From Phycisphaerae bacterium (GTDB lineage: Bacteria > Planctomycetota > Phycisphaerae > UBA1845): DNA of 64,000 nucleotides. Within the stretch, counting starts at the first letter, position 1, and the number at the start of each line of letters is the position of its first letter. Positions 34,759 to 42,997 of the stretch are shown piece after piece. The notes below the pieces were generated by a model, which saw only the letters and a program-made list of their open reading frames with translations, was not told where the DNA came from and searched no databases. The stretch lies in assembly GCA_029260015.1 (NCBI GenBank), contig JAJDEB010000036.1, positions 186,001 through 250,000 on the forward strand. The letters are read 5' to 3'. The translations under genes were made by a program, and so were the position numbers.

Positions 34759-35602
34759 ATTCGTTGAAGCGCTGACCCACAACCGAATTCTGCAACACGC
34801 CCTATTCGTTGGGATCATCGCCAGCATTGCGTGCGGCGTCATGGGCAGTTATGTCGTCGCCCGACGCATCAGCTACATTGCCGGCGGAATCGCCCACTGC
34901 ACGCTGGGTGGCATGGGTGTTGCACGATATCTCAATCGCGCGCAAGGTTGGACCTGGTTAGAACCTTTACACGGAGCCGTCGTAGCCGCCCTCCTTGCAG
35001 CGATCATCATCGGGTACGTCAGCCTGCGGGCCCGCCAGCGCGAAGACACCGTGATCAGCGCACTCTGGGCCAGCGGGATGGCCATCGGAATTCTCTTCAT
35101 TGCCCGCACGCCAGGTTATGGCGAAGACCTGATGAGCTACCTCTTCGGGAATATCCTACTGGTTTCAACCGGTGATCTTTACCTGGTCGCTGTTCTCGAT
35201 GTCGTCGTACTTGCACTTGGGCTGATCTTTTACAACCGGTTTCTAGCCGTGTGCTATGACGCGGAGTTTGCGCGGTTGCGCGGCGTCAACGTGGAGTTCT
35301 ATTACCTGTTGCTGCTTTCGCTGGTGGCGCTGACGGTTGTGGTGCTGGTGACGGTTGTCGGGTTGGTATTGGTGATCGCGCTGTTGACGTTGCCGGCTGC
35401 GATTGCGAGTCACTTTGTGGCCCGATTGTGGATGGTGATGGTGCTGGCTGTTCTGTTCAGCATGATGGCGACCGTCGCCGGGCTGGCCCTTAGTTATAGC
35501 CCGCAACTACCACCCGGTGCGACGACCATCGCGGTCTGTGCCGGGGCATACCTCATCACGATTTTAGCGAAGCGAATCATCGCCCCACGCAAGCGAACCT
35601 GA
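34751..35602 (+). CDS. znuB: Zinc ABC transporter, permease subunit
   Basis: 283 aa if translation starts at the GTG at 34751, which overlaps the znuC stop by 8 nt (GTGATTGA) and has GGGGA about 9 nt upstream; a GTG at 34724 is a longer alternative. About eight hydrophobic helices of the ABC-3 family, with FVGIIASIACGVMGSYVVARR, YIAGGIAHCTLGGMGVA and AIASHFVARLWMVMVLAVL. Inner membrane pore for zinc. Last gene of the operon; convergent with the esterase gene 27 bp away. Confidence 0.93.
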   Translation: MIEFVEALTHNRILQHALFVGIIASIACGVMGSYVVARRISYIAGGIAHCTLGGMGVARYLNRAQGWTWLEPLHGAVVAALLAAIIIGYVSLRARQREDTVISALWASGMAIGILFIARTPGYGEDLMSYLFGNILLVSTGDLYLVAVLDVVVLALGLIFYNRFLAVCYDAEFARLRGVNVEFYYLLLLSLVALTVVVLVTVVGLVLVIALLTLPAAIASHFVARLWMVMVLAVLFSMMATVAGLALSYSPQLPPGATTIAVCAGAYLITILAKRIIAPRKRT

Positions 35603-35629
35603 TTCGTAAAAATCTAAAGGGTCTTGAAT

Positions 35630-36667
35630 TTACCCGTCTTCCGTCAGGAATCGAATCGCATCGACGTAGAGTTTTGTTCCGTCATCCGGCATTTCGTGCC
35701 CGACCTGCGGCAGTATTTCATACTTGAGTTTCACGCCAGCGTCTACAATCGGCTGCGTGTATACCTGGCTGAAGGGTCGATTCTGATCGAGTTCGCCAGC
35801 GATCATAACTATGCGAGTCGTGGACTCCTTGGCGTTGGCGATCCACTGTCGGAATACGTTATCGTCACTTCCACCAGCGATGGCCAATGCACCGCGGTAC
35901 TTGTCGGGATGGTCGGCCACCATCTTCAACGCGAGGGCAGCGCCCTGCGAAAATCCGACAATGATGACTTTTTGCGGATCGGCGCCGCGCGCCTTGATGA
36001 CCTCGTCGATTCGATCGACCGCGCCTTCGACATCCAGGTCGTTTGGATTCTGACCCTTGTGCCAACCGTAGATGCCTTTTGATCGGGTTTCACCTCGGCC
36101 TTTAAGCGCCACAACTGGTATGCCCAGTTGATCGGCGACGGGAATGAATTCGTGCCCGAACGCCCGCGGGTTGCTCCCGAATCCGCACAAGGCTATTAGC
36201 AAATCTACCGATTCATCGCGTTTCTTGGATTCAGGTTCGTAGACGAACTGCGATTCCTTGTCGCACTTACGCACCTCTTTGAGAACGGCTTTGAAGCGAT
36301 CATCGTCTCGAATTGAGGCGAAATCGGTATCGCGTTTGATGTGCTCGCTGTCGCACCAGCCGTATCGAATTGAATTTGATAGCGCTTCAAACGCTTTATC
36401 GGGCTTGTCATCCAGTGCGTAGCAACATGCGAGGTTGTAATAGTTGAGGTTGTCCAGAGGGGCCATCTTGACGATCAGCTCGCGATAAAATATCGCTCTC
36501 TCCCAGTCTTTCTTGGCGTAGGCCTCATCGCTTTGCGTCGTGTAATGAAGATACCGCATGCCCCGCGTGTTCAGTTTAATGGCACCCAGGGTCGTCGATG
36601 CAAATATCGTTAGAAAGAGTGCAATTGCTGCGTATCGAATAGCTGGGAATCGTGTGAATGCTGACAT
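35630..36667 (-). CDS. TPR-containing alpha/beta hydrolase (carboxylesterase/phospholipase family)
   Basis: 345 aa from the ATG at 36667 (AAGGAG 8 nt upstream); the frame continues to 36955 without family sequence. Signal peptide, then TPR-like repeats (AYAKKDWERAIFYRELIV, LDNLNYYNLACCYALDDKPDKAFEAL) about residues 35-120. The C-terminal domain is an esterase: GFSQGAALAL nucleophile elbow, IAGELDQNRPF (acid) and VGHEMPDD (His). Exported and probably periplasmic; substrate unknown. Many planctomycete homologues combine the same two parts. Confidence 0.85.
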   Translation of the reverse strand: MSAFTRFPAIRYAAIALFLTIFASTTLGAIKLNTRGMRYLHYTTQSDEAYAKKDWERAIFYRELIVKMAPLDNLNYYNLACCYALDDKPDKAFEALSNSIRYGWCDSEHIKRDTDFASIRDDDRFKAVLKEVRKCDKESQFVYEPESKKRDESVDLLIALCGFGSNPRAFGHEFIPVADQLGIPVVALKGRGETRSKGIYGWHKGQNPNDLDVEGAVDRIDEVIKARGADPQKVIIVGFSQGAALALKMVADHPDKYRGALAIAGGSDDNVFRQWIANAKESTTRIVMIAGELDQNRPFSQVYTQPIVDAGVKLKYEILPQVGHEMPDDGTKLYVDAIRFLTEDG

Positions 36668-36871
36668 GCGTTTGCTCCTTCGTAACGACTGAATCGAAGA
36701 TGGTTGAATTAAGATGCGGAGTCTACAGCCACTTGCATCTCGTGACCGGGTTTTCGGAACTGGCGTTTCGATGTTGCCACCGATTCTGATCTTATCGAAC
36801 TTGCTACAATCGCGAAAGTTTCCGCTAAGTCGAGGTGACATCTCAGGGACCGACGGTGGCCTGCCCTTGAG

Positions 36872-36907
36872 GTTAGACACACATCGGCTTAGCCCGTATC
36901 GTGTGCG
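36872..36907. promoter_or_regulatory. Dyad GTTAGACACAC...GTGTGCG upstream of cdsA
   Basis: GTTAGACACAC (36872-36882) and GTGTGCG (36901-36907) repeat the elements seen before the SMUG1 gene (18645-18672). About 40 bp upstream of the cdsA start. A possible shared operator. Confidence 0.3.
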
Positions 36908-36946
36908 GCGATAACAACTGGAACGCCATATTTCTGGAACGCATAG

Positions 36947-37933
36947 ATGGCACAACGGATTTTCTTTGGTGCGATCGCCATATCGATCGTGTTCGGGCTC
37001 TTCAGCGTAGACGCATTTCTATCGTCGCTGCCAAGATTCGCGGGCACAATGCTGGATCGCGGTAGCTTTTTGCCACTGGCCATGGCCCTCGTGTCGATGA
37101 TGGCTGTGGCAGAGCTGGCTAAGATGTGCCGCGCCAACGGTTCCCATCCAAATCAGGTTTGGGCGTCGCTTTGTTGCCTCGCGTTGGTCATCGCTCCGTG
37201 GCTGAGCGCCGCGGGTCTGCTGGGTGATGGGCCAACGAATCTTGAGGCGATTCATTTTCAATACTTCCTAGTCGGAGTTGCCTTTATTGGCGGCGGATTC
37301 GTCGCGCTGAGGCGGAAGGACGTCACCACCGGATTGTCCGATGTCGCCGCGACGTGGCTCTTGATCATCTACGGAGGCGTGCTGCCGAGCTTTCTGGTTA
37401 TCATGCGTTGCGACTCGGCGCTTCCCGGACCGATTGGTGCATGGGTCGTTCTGTGCATCATCATCGTGTGCAAAGTTTCGGACATCGGGGCGTACTTTAC
37501 GGGCTCGTTGATCGGACGTACGCCACTCATTCCCCACGTCAGCCCCAGGAAATCCATCGAGGGCACCATCGGCGGAATCGTCGTCAGTGCGCTGGTTTCG
37601 CTCGCCCTCTTCAAAATTCACACTGACACTTTGAGCTTCGCCAGCCTTTCTTCGGAAGCTTCAATACGAGCCAGACAACTCAGTCAACTCCATCAAATCA
37701 CAAGCCTTTATGGACGCATGTCCTGGTCCCAAGCCCTTATCTTTGGAGTGGTTATGTCTGTTATCGGGCAGCTTGGCGACCTCGTGGAATCGGTTTTTAA
37801 GCGGTCCGCAAAGGTCAAAGATTCTGCACATCTGGTGCCTGGATTCGGCGGCGTACTGGATATGGTGGATAGCCCTTTTGCCGTCGCACCATTTGCTTGG
37901 TTTCTACTAACACGATGGTGGCAGGTGTTGTAG
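36947..37933 (+). CDS. cdsA: Phosphatidate cytidylyltransferase
   Basis: 328 aa polytopic protein with about eight hydrophobic segments. The C-terminal family signature is present: ESVFKRSAKVKDSAHLVPGFGGVLDMVDS (given as ESVFKRSAKVKDSAH..PGFGGVLDMVDS), with the KD and PGxGGxxDxxDS elements that bind the metal and CTP. Makes CDP-diacylglycerol, the precursor of anionic phospholipids. It opens the block that also holds phoH, pgpH, ybeY and corC. Slightly longer than typical CdsA because of loop insertions. Confidence 0.92.
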   Translation: MAQRIFFGAIAISIVFGLFSVDAFLSSLPRFAGTMLDRGSFLPLAMALVSMMAVAELAKMCRANGSHPNQVWASLCCLALVIAPWLSAAGLLGDGPTNLEAIHFQYFLVGVAFIGGGFVALRRKDVTTGLSDVAATWLLIIYGGVLPSFLVIMRCDSALPGPIGAWVVLCIIIVCKVSDIGAYFTGSLIGRTPLIPHVSPRKSIEGTIGGIVVSALVSLALFKIHTDTLSFASLSSEASIRARQLSQLHQITSLYGRMSWSQALIFGVVMSVIGQLGDLVESVFKRSAKVKDSAHLVPGFGGVLDMVDSPFAVAPFAWFLLTRWWQVL

Positions 37934-38051
37934 AATCCTAAAGTGATGCCTCAACAGGCGGGCGGTATTGGCGTGGCGACTGAACTGGTTGCCGCTGCGG
38001 CAGGTCGCAGCACCGAACGCAGATTGAGACTTTTGGAATGATCCGTACCTC

Positions 38052-38981
38052 TTGGAACTAACCCTCGCAATCGACAACACGGCAAAACGCACGCTCCTTT
38101 TTGGACCGGCAGACAGCCACCTTCGGCTCATTCGCAGTGCGTTGGATGTCAAGATCACCGCCCGTGAATCCACGATCAAGCTCAGCGGCCCGAATGAATC
38201 CATTCGAAAAGCCGCCAGCGTGCTTGATTCGTTGCAGGCACGTTTGCGCAAGGGTGAATCGGTCGGAGAAGAAGACGTCAACGCAGCGCTTGCCGCCCTC
38301 GACCATGAAGGGGAACCCGTATCCGGTAAACGGATTGCGGTCTACCACTCCAATACATCGATCGTCGCAAAGACCGAGGGGCAGGAACGGTACATTGAAG
38401 CCATCGACAAATACGATCTGACGTTTTGCCTCGGGCCAGCCGGTAGCGGTAAGACCTATCTCGCAGTGGCGATGTGCGTGGCGCTTCTGAAGGAGCGACG
38501 CATCCGTCGGCTGGTGCTCGTTCGCCCAGCGGTCGAAGCCGGTGAGAAACTGGGTTATCTGCCCGGAGACATGCAGGCCAAAGTGAATCCATACCTCCGG
38601 CCGCTGTTTGATGCGATGCATGACATGATGAGCTTTGAGCAGATCAAGCGATTCATGGAGAACGATGTCATTGAGGTGGTTCCGCTGGCTTTCATGCGAG
38701 GGCGTACGTTGAATCACTCAGCCGTGATTTTGGACGAAGCCCAGAACGCGACACCGTCTCAGATGTTGATGTTTCTGACGCGGTTGGGGCAGAGCAGCAA
38801 GATGATCGTGACCGGTGATGCTTCGCAGACCGACCTGCCAAGCGGTCAAACGAATGGCATTGTGGATGCGGTTCGCCGCCTCAAAGGGATCAAGCACGTT
38901 GGCATCGTCGAACTTGAAAAAGCAGACATCGTGCGCCATCGGTTGGTTCAGAATATCGTGAAGGCGTATGAATCAAAGTAA
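38052..38981 (+). CDS. phoH: PhoH-like ATPase
   Basis: 309 aa; the only possible start is the TTG at 38052, since an in-frame TGA precedes at 38025. N-terminal KH-like region (about 1-70, LLFGPADSHLRLIRSALDVKI), then the helicase-superfamily 1-like ATPase core: CLGPAGSGKTYLA (Walker A), LVRPAVEAGEKLGYLPGD, ILDEAQNATPSQM (Walker B) and VTGDASQTDLP. Standard member of the PhoH (YbeZ) family, a partner of YbeY in RNA processing, and the neighbouring ybeY agrees. No good ribosome site, which suits a weak TTG start or coupling to cdsA. Confidence 0.9.
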   Translation: MELTLAIDNTAKRTLLFGPADSHLRLIRSALDVKITARESTIKLSGPNESIRKAASVLDSLQARLRKGESVGEEDVNAALAALDHEGEPVSGKRIAVYHSNTSIVAKTEGQERYIEAIDKYDLTFCLGPAGSGKTYLAVAMCVALLKERRIRRLVLVRPAVEAGEKLGYLPGDMQAKVNPYLRPLFDAMHDMMSFEQIKRFMENDVIEVVPLAFMRGRTLNHSAVILDEAQNATPSQMLMFLTRLGQSSKMIVTGDASQTDLPSGQTNGIVDAVRRLKGIKHVGIVELEKADIVRHRLVQNIVKAYESK

Positions 38982-39288
38982 GCTTCGTTGACATGCGAAG
39001 AATGATTGAATTCTGCGGGTTTAATGAAACTGAACGATGGCGAACCCGTACAAAGTGACGGGCGCATCAAAGATTCCCGCGATCACTTAAATGCAACGCT
39101 ATCGCAAGCAACACTGATAAAGCGGTTATCGCATTTGAATTGACATTGGACATTGACACAATTGACAAGTGAGGGTGTTGAATGCGTCGATCAATACCCG
39201 ACGCGCGGCAGCCTGTTTCTGATGGCACGATGAATGCGCCTTAGGACGCATGGTCAATAGCACAAGAGTGAATAGAAGGTTTTAGGTG
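38982..39288. other. Gap between phoH and pgpH
   Basis: 307 bp. A weak CTTCG/CGAAG hairpin follows the phoH stop (38983-39000). Three TTGACA hexamers occur at 39140-39145, 39153-39158 and 39162-39167, a possible cluster of -35 elements for pgpH, but a well-spaced -10 box is not evident. Confidence 0.4.
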
Positions 39289-41694
39289 ATGTTCGGATTC
39301 GCCAAAAAGAAAAAAGTCAGACGCGAGCGGGCGAGACAGTTCAAAGCTGAATCGACCGAATCACCGGTGCGCGCTTTGATCAAGCGTATCGGAGTTTGGC
39401 CGGCGGCTGTCACTCTGGCGTTTTTCGTTGTGGCGATGGTAATCAGCCTGTCGGGCGATCCGGGTATCCCCTACGCGCTCAACCAGCGTATCAATCAGCC
39501 GATCGTTGCGCGGGTCAACTTTGAGGTCAACGATGCCGAACTCGACAACCGCAACAAGCTGACGGCTCGCCAATCCGTTCCGAATTACTACCGGGTCAAT
39601 ACGGATTTCATCGACCGTGTCGTCGGTGAACGCGAATTATCTGCGTTGTTTGAAGCCGCACAAGTTCCGACTTTTGATGAATTCAAGGTAAAGGCCAAGG
39701 AATACTCGTGGAAGGCTAACGAAGACGTCTATCACCTGCTCAATGGTGCGGACGATGCGAAGCGCGACAGTTTTTCGGCGTCGCTTGAACAACTGAAGAA
39801 CGAATTAAGGTTGGAACCGACAGCCCTTCCTTCCGATCAGTTGCAACGCGATCCGCCATCGACGGCTGCTGATGTTGTCATCCAATTGCCGGCACCCGAA
39901 GGGGAATCGCTCACAGATCGCAAACTGCCGACGGTCCATCTGATTCGATTAACGAGCAGCAATTCAATTGAAGGACGAGCCTTTAAGCTAGCTCCGCTGT
40001 TTTCTCAGCAATTGCGCCCAGTGATTCGTGAGTTTCTGATCGAAGTTTTGGGCAAAGAACCGATTCTAGTTTATGACCAGGAACGAACGCAAAACGAAAT
40101 GATCCTCGCTGAGCGCAACGCGCCCCGGGGACGGAGATTGTTTGAAGGCGGCAAACCGTTCGTCTTTCCCCACTCACTTCCCACGGCTGAAGAAGGCAGC
40201 GGGCTGGATACGGGAATTACGCATGCTGAATTGGCGCTTCTGCATGCCGAGCACAAGGCCTTCCAGGAATTCCTCGCCAGCGACGAAGCGGCGGCTATTC
40301 ACGCCCGCAAGCAGCGCTTGCTGGAACACATCGGTATCGGGGCAATCCTCATTGTTCTGTCGATTTCGTTGTTCAGCTACGTCGGGTTGTATCAGCCCCG
40401 CGTCTTTGAAGTACGCACGCGGTCGATTGCGTTCGCGTCGCTGCTGTTGGTGTCGTTGTTTGCTGTTCGGTTGATTGTGGCGCGACTTCCCCATGCCGAA
40501 TTTGCGCTGACGCCTGTGCTGTTGGTTGCGGCTATTCTAACGATTGCCTATCCGCCACGATTTGCTGCGGGGGTCACGGTGATTTACATCGCCATCGTCG
40601 CGCTGATGATCCGCGCCGATCTTGGCACGTTCGTCACCATGCTCACCGGTGGATACTTCGCTGCGATCATGCTCAACCACATACGCACCCGCACCAAGGT
40701 TCTTTCGATCGGTATCCTTGCCGGCGTGCTGGTGATGCTGACGTCGTTTTCATTCGGCTTGATTGATCATCAGGAAGTCGGGTTCGCATTCCGCCGGGCG
40801 GTCATCGGTGCGGGCAGTGCGATACTTTCAGCGCTGATTATTCAGGGAACGCTGCCATTTATCGAACGCCTGTTCCGCGTAGCCACCGCGCTGACTTTGC
40901 TTGAATACCGCGACGCCAATCGCCCGCTGCTTCGTCGTCTTGCCCACGAAGCCCCGGGAACGTTCAACCATTCGTTGGTTATAGGCAATATCGCAGAGAC
41001 CGCTTGTAATGCGATCGGTGCAGACGGCTTACTTGCCCATGTCGGAGCGCTTTATCACGACGTAGGTAAGATTCCCAAAGCCGAGTACTTCGCTGAGAAT
41101 CAGGAGGCGTCGATCAACCGTCATGACAAACTCGCTCCATCGATGAGCCTGCTCATTATTCTGGGGCACGTCAAAGACGGGTTAGAGTTGGCCAAAGAAT
41201 ACGCCATTCCCCGCGTGCTGTATCCGTTCATTGCCGAGCACCATGGCACCACCGTCGTCAAATTTTTCCATCATCGCGCCAGCGAGAAACAACCGCAAAT
41301 CGCAAGCGGCAAGCACGATCGCGAAGTCGATGAAGCCGAATTCCGCTATCCTGGCCCCAAACCGACATCGAAGGAAACCGCCATCTTGATGCTTTGCGAC
41401 GGCGTAGAGGGGGCTGTCCGTGCCCTGCCAGAACCCACTCCGGGTCGAATTGAGGGCATTGTCAGCCAAGTGTTGCAAGCCCGTCTCAAAGACGGTCAGT
41501 TCAATAATTGCGATATTACGCTCCGCGAATTGCATCTCGTCGAGGAATCGCTGGTCAAGAGTCTCAGTCGCTTTTATCATGGGCGGGTGGCCTATCCGAA
41601 GGACGTTGCCTCAAAAGACGAATCCCGGAAAGATAGTACGCGCAAAGGCGAGACTCAGGAACGCAAGGGCGATCAGTCGAAACTGGTTGGTTAG
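39289..41694 (+). CDS. pgpH: 7TM-HD domain c-di-AMP phosphodiesterase, PgpH-like
   Basis: 801 aa from the ATG at 39289 (GAAGG upstream; a GTG lies directly before). One N-terminal membrane helix (about 35-55), a 280-residue extracytoplasmic 7TMR-HDED domain, seven helices (about 350-545), and a C-terminal HD domain with HEAPGTFNHSLVIGNIAE, GALYHDVGKIPKAEYF and EHHGTTVVKFFHHRA. The HD motif residues are all present. The family hydrolyses c-di-AMP (PgpH of Listeria). The basic tail (KDESRKDSTRKGETQERKG) is not family-conserved. Co-oriented and close to ybeY. Confidence 0.92.
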   Translation: MFGFAKKKKVRRERARQFKAESTESPVRALIKRIGVWPAAVTLAFFVVAMVISLSGDPGIPYALNQRINQPIVARVNFEVNDAELDNRNKLTARQSVPNYYRVNTDFIDRVVGERELSALFEAAQVPTFDEFKVKAKEYSWKANEDVYHLLNGADDAKRDSFSASLEQLKNELRLEPTALPSDQLQRDPPSTAADVVIQLPAPEGESLTDRKLPTVHLIRLTSSNSIEGRAFKLAPLFSQQLRPVIREFLIEVLGKEPILVYDQERTQNEMILAERNAPRGRRLFEGGKPFVFPHSLPTAEEGSGLDTGITHAELALLHAEHKAFQEFLASDEAAAIHARKQRLLEHIGIGAILIVLSISLFSYVGLYQPRVFEVRTRSIAFASLLLVSLFAVRLIVARLPHAEFALTPVLLVAAILTIAYPPRFAAGVTVIYIAIVALMIRADLGTFVTMLTGGYFAAIMLNHIRTRTKVLSIGILAGVLVMLTSFSFGLIDHQEVGFAFRRAVIGAGSAILSALIIQGTLPFIERLFRVATALTLLEYRDANRPLLRRLAHEAPGTFNHSLVIGNIAETACNAIGADGLLAHVGALYHDVGKIPKAEYFAENQEASINRHDKLAPSMSLLIILGHVKDGLELAKEYAIPRVLYPFIAEHHGTTVVKFFHHRASEKQPQIASGKHDREVDEAEFRYPGPKPTSKETAILMLCDGVEGAVRALPEPTPGRIEGIVSQVLQARLKDGQFNNCDITLRELHLVEESLVKSLSRFYHGRVAYPKDVASKDESRKDSTRKGETQERKGDQSKLVG

Positions 41695-41723
41695 GAATTG
41701 GCGGGAGACACAAGGTTTCCACG

Positions 41724-42257
41724 ATGGATGCATCTCTAAGTTCTGACGACGATTCGCCTCACGAGTTATCCATCGTTGTCGATGAAATTTCGGACGAACC
41801 TCCGAATCAACACGAGCTCGGCGAATCGCAGCTCAACGAGATTCTGCAAGCCGTTCGATGCACACTCGATCGGCACGAGCGCGCCGCAGCGGCAATCTCA
41901 ATTCGCATCGTCAGTGACGATGCCATCGCCGAACTTCATCAACGGATGATGGACATACCCGGTCCGACAGACGTCCTGACGTTCGACCTTTCCGACGACC
42001 ATCCGCAAGACGCCACTGCCGAGATTAGCAAGGTTGAAGGCGATATCGTCATTTCGATCGACACCGCCGCCCGTGAGGCAAAAAATCGCAACCATCCGCT
42101 GCTCCACGAGATCATGCTGTACGCGATTCATGCAACGCTGCATTTGCTTGGCTTCGATGACATCAATGAAGAGGACGCCGTCCGCATGCACGCTGAGGAG
42201 GACGACATCTTAAAAGCACTGGGAATCGGCGCGGTCTACGGGAGGCCGGTCACTTGA
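41724..42257 (+). CDS. ybeY: rRNA maturation endoribonuclease YbeY
   Basis: 177 aa. Core motifs TDVLTFDLSDD and LLHEIMLYAIHATLHLLGFDD are family-typical. The metal triad of YbeY is HGxLHLxGYDH; here the first two His are present (HATLH) but the third position is Asp (GFDD). Acidic N- and C-terminal extensions. Located between pgpH and corC as in many bacteria. Processes 16S/17S rRNA 3' ends and takes part in ribosome quality control. The His-to-Asp change could still ligate zinc. Confidence 0.9.
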   Translation: MDASLSSDDDSPHELSIVVDEISDEPPNQHELGESQLNEILQAVRCTLDRHERAAAAISIRIVSDDAIAELHQRMMDIPGPTDVLTFDLSDDHPQDATAEISKVEGDIVISIDTAAREAKNRNHPLLHEIMLYAIHATLHLLGFDDINEEDAVRMHAEEDDILKALGIGAVYGRPVT

Positions 42258-42997
42258 ATATCAGCGTCATCCAACCTCGACTCAGCGTCGCCCAGCGCGC
42301 GAACAATCTTTCAATTCTTGGCCGGATGATCAGGCAGGAAGCTCGGCGGACACCCGCACCAGATTTGATTGTGCTTCCCGACTGTTGCGTAGCCACTCAA
42401 GAAACGGACGAGCGGATTGAGGTCACCGCATCGATGTGCCAGGGTTTTGCGGAGGCGTTTGCATGGTGGGCACGGGAATGGGGTGTATGGATTGCCGTTG
42501 GACATTCGACGCGAGTGGATCATGAATCGCATTCGAACGGTGGGCTGCATGAAATCGCTACCCTCTTTGACCCCGATGGCGATCCCTATATCCGAGCGTG
42601 GGAACCCGATGCCAACGTTTCGCAGGTTGCAGACGCATGGACGATCCGCAACACACCCATAGGCCGAACCGCCCTTTGCTCTTGGAACAAGCCGTCTATG
42701 GCAGTGCGCCAATCACTTGAATTGAGTCAGCCACCTGACTTGGTCATTATTCCTTCACTAAATCCCAATCGCGCTGCGATCCAAGCGCTGGCCAAAGACT
42801 GCCAATGCCACGCGGTTTTTTCCGCGTGCATCCTCGGTGATTCCGAATCCGACGTTCAAAGCTTTGTCGCCGACCCGACTGGGCAAATTATCGCTGAAAC
42901 ACTATCGGGGAAGGTGTCATCGACGTTCGTCACCGTCGATGTCAAACCTTGTCTTGCAACGGACGACGAATGGGAGGCTCACGAAGCAATTGAGTAA
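42254..42997 (+). CDS. Nitrilase-superfamily-like protein with altered catalytic residues
   Basis: 247 aa starting at a TTG that overlaps the ybeY stop by 4 nt (TTGA), with GGGAGG 8 nt upstream. The carbon-nitrogen hydrolase fold is recognisable: ISVIQPRLSVAQRANNL, PDLIVLPDCC (the usual catalytic Glu is Asp), GVWIAVGHS, a region where the catalytic Lys is expected but Arg is seen (PYIRAWEPD), and GRTALCSWNKP with the Cys. So E and K of the E-K-C triad look replaced. Probably not a standard amidase: a divergent or inactive member, conserved in this operon for other reasons. Translationally coupled to corC. Confidence 0.7.
   Translation: MNISVIQPRLSVAQRANNLSILGRMIRQEARRTPAPDLIVLPDCCVATQETDERIEVTASMCQGFAEAFAWWAREWGVWIAVGHSTRVDHESHSNGGLHEIATLFDPDGDPYIRAWEPDANVSQVADAWTIRNTPIGRTALCSWNKPSMAVRQSLELSQPPDLVIIPSLNPNRAAIQALAKDCQCHAVFSACILGDSESDVQSFVADPTGQIIAETLSGKVSSTFVTVDVKPCLATDDEWEAHEAIE

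Noticed and set aside
37945..38041. 31-codon frame between cdsA and phoH
   Set aside because: Begins with ATG but lacks a ribosome site and conserved-looking features; more likely spacer.
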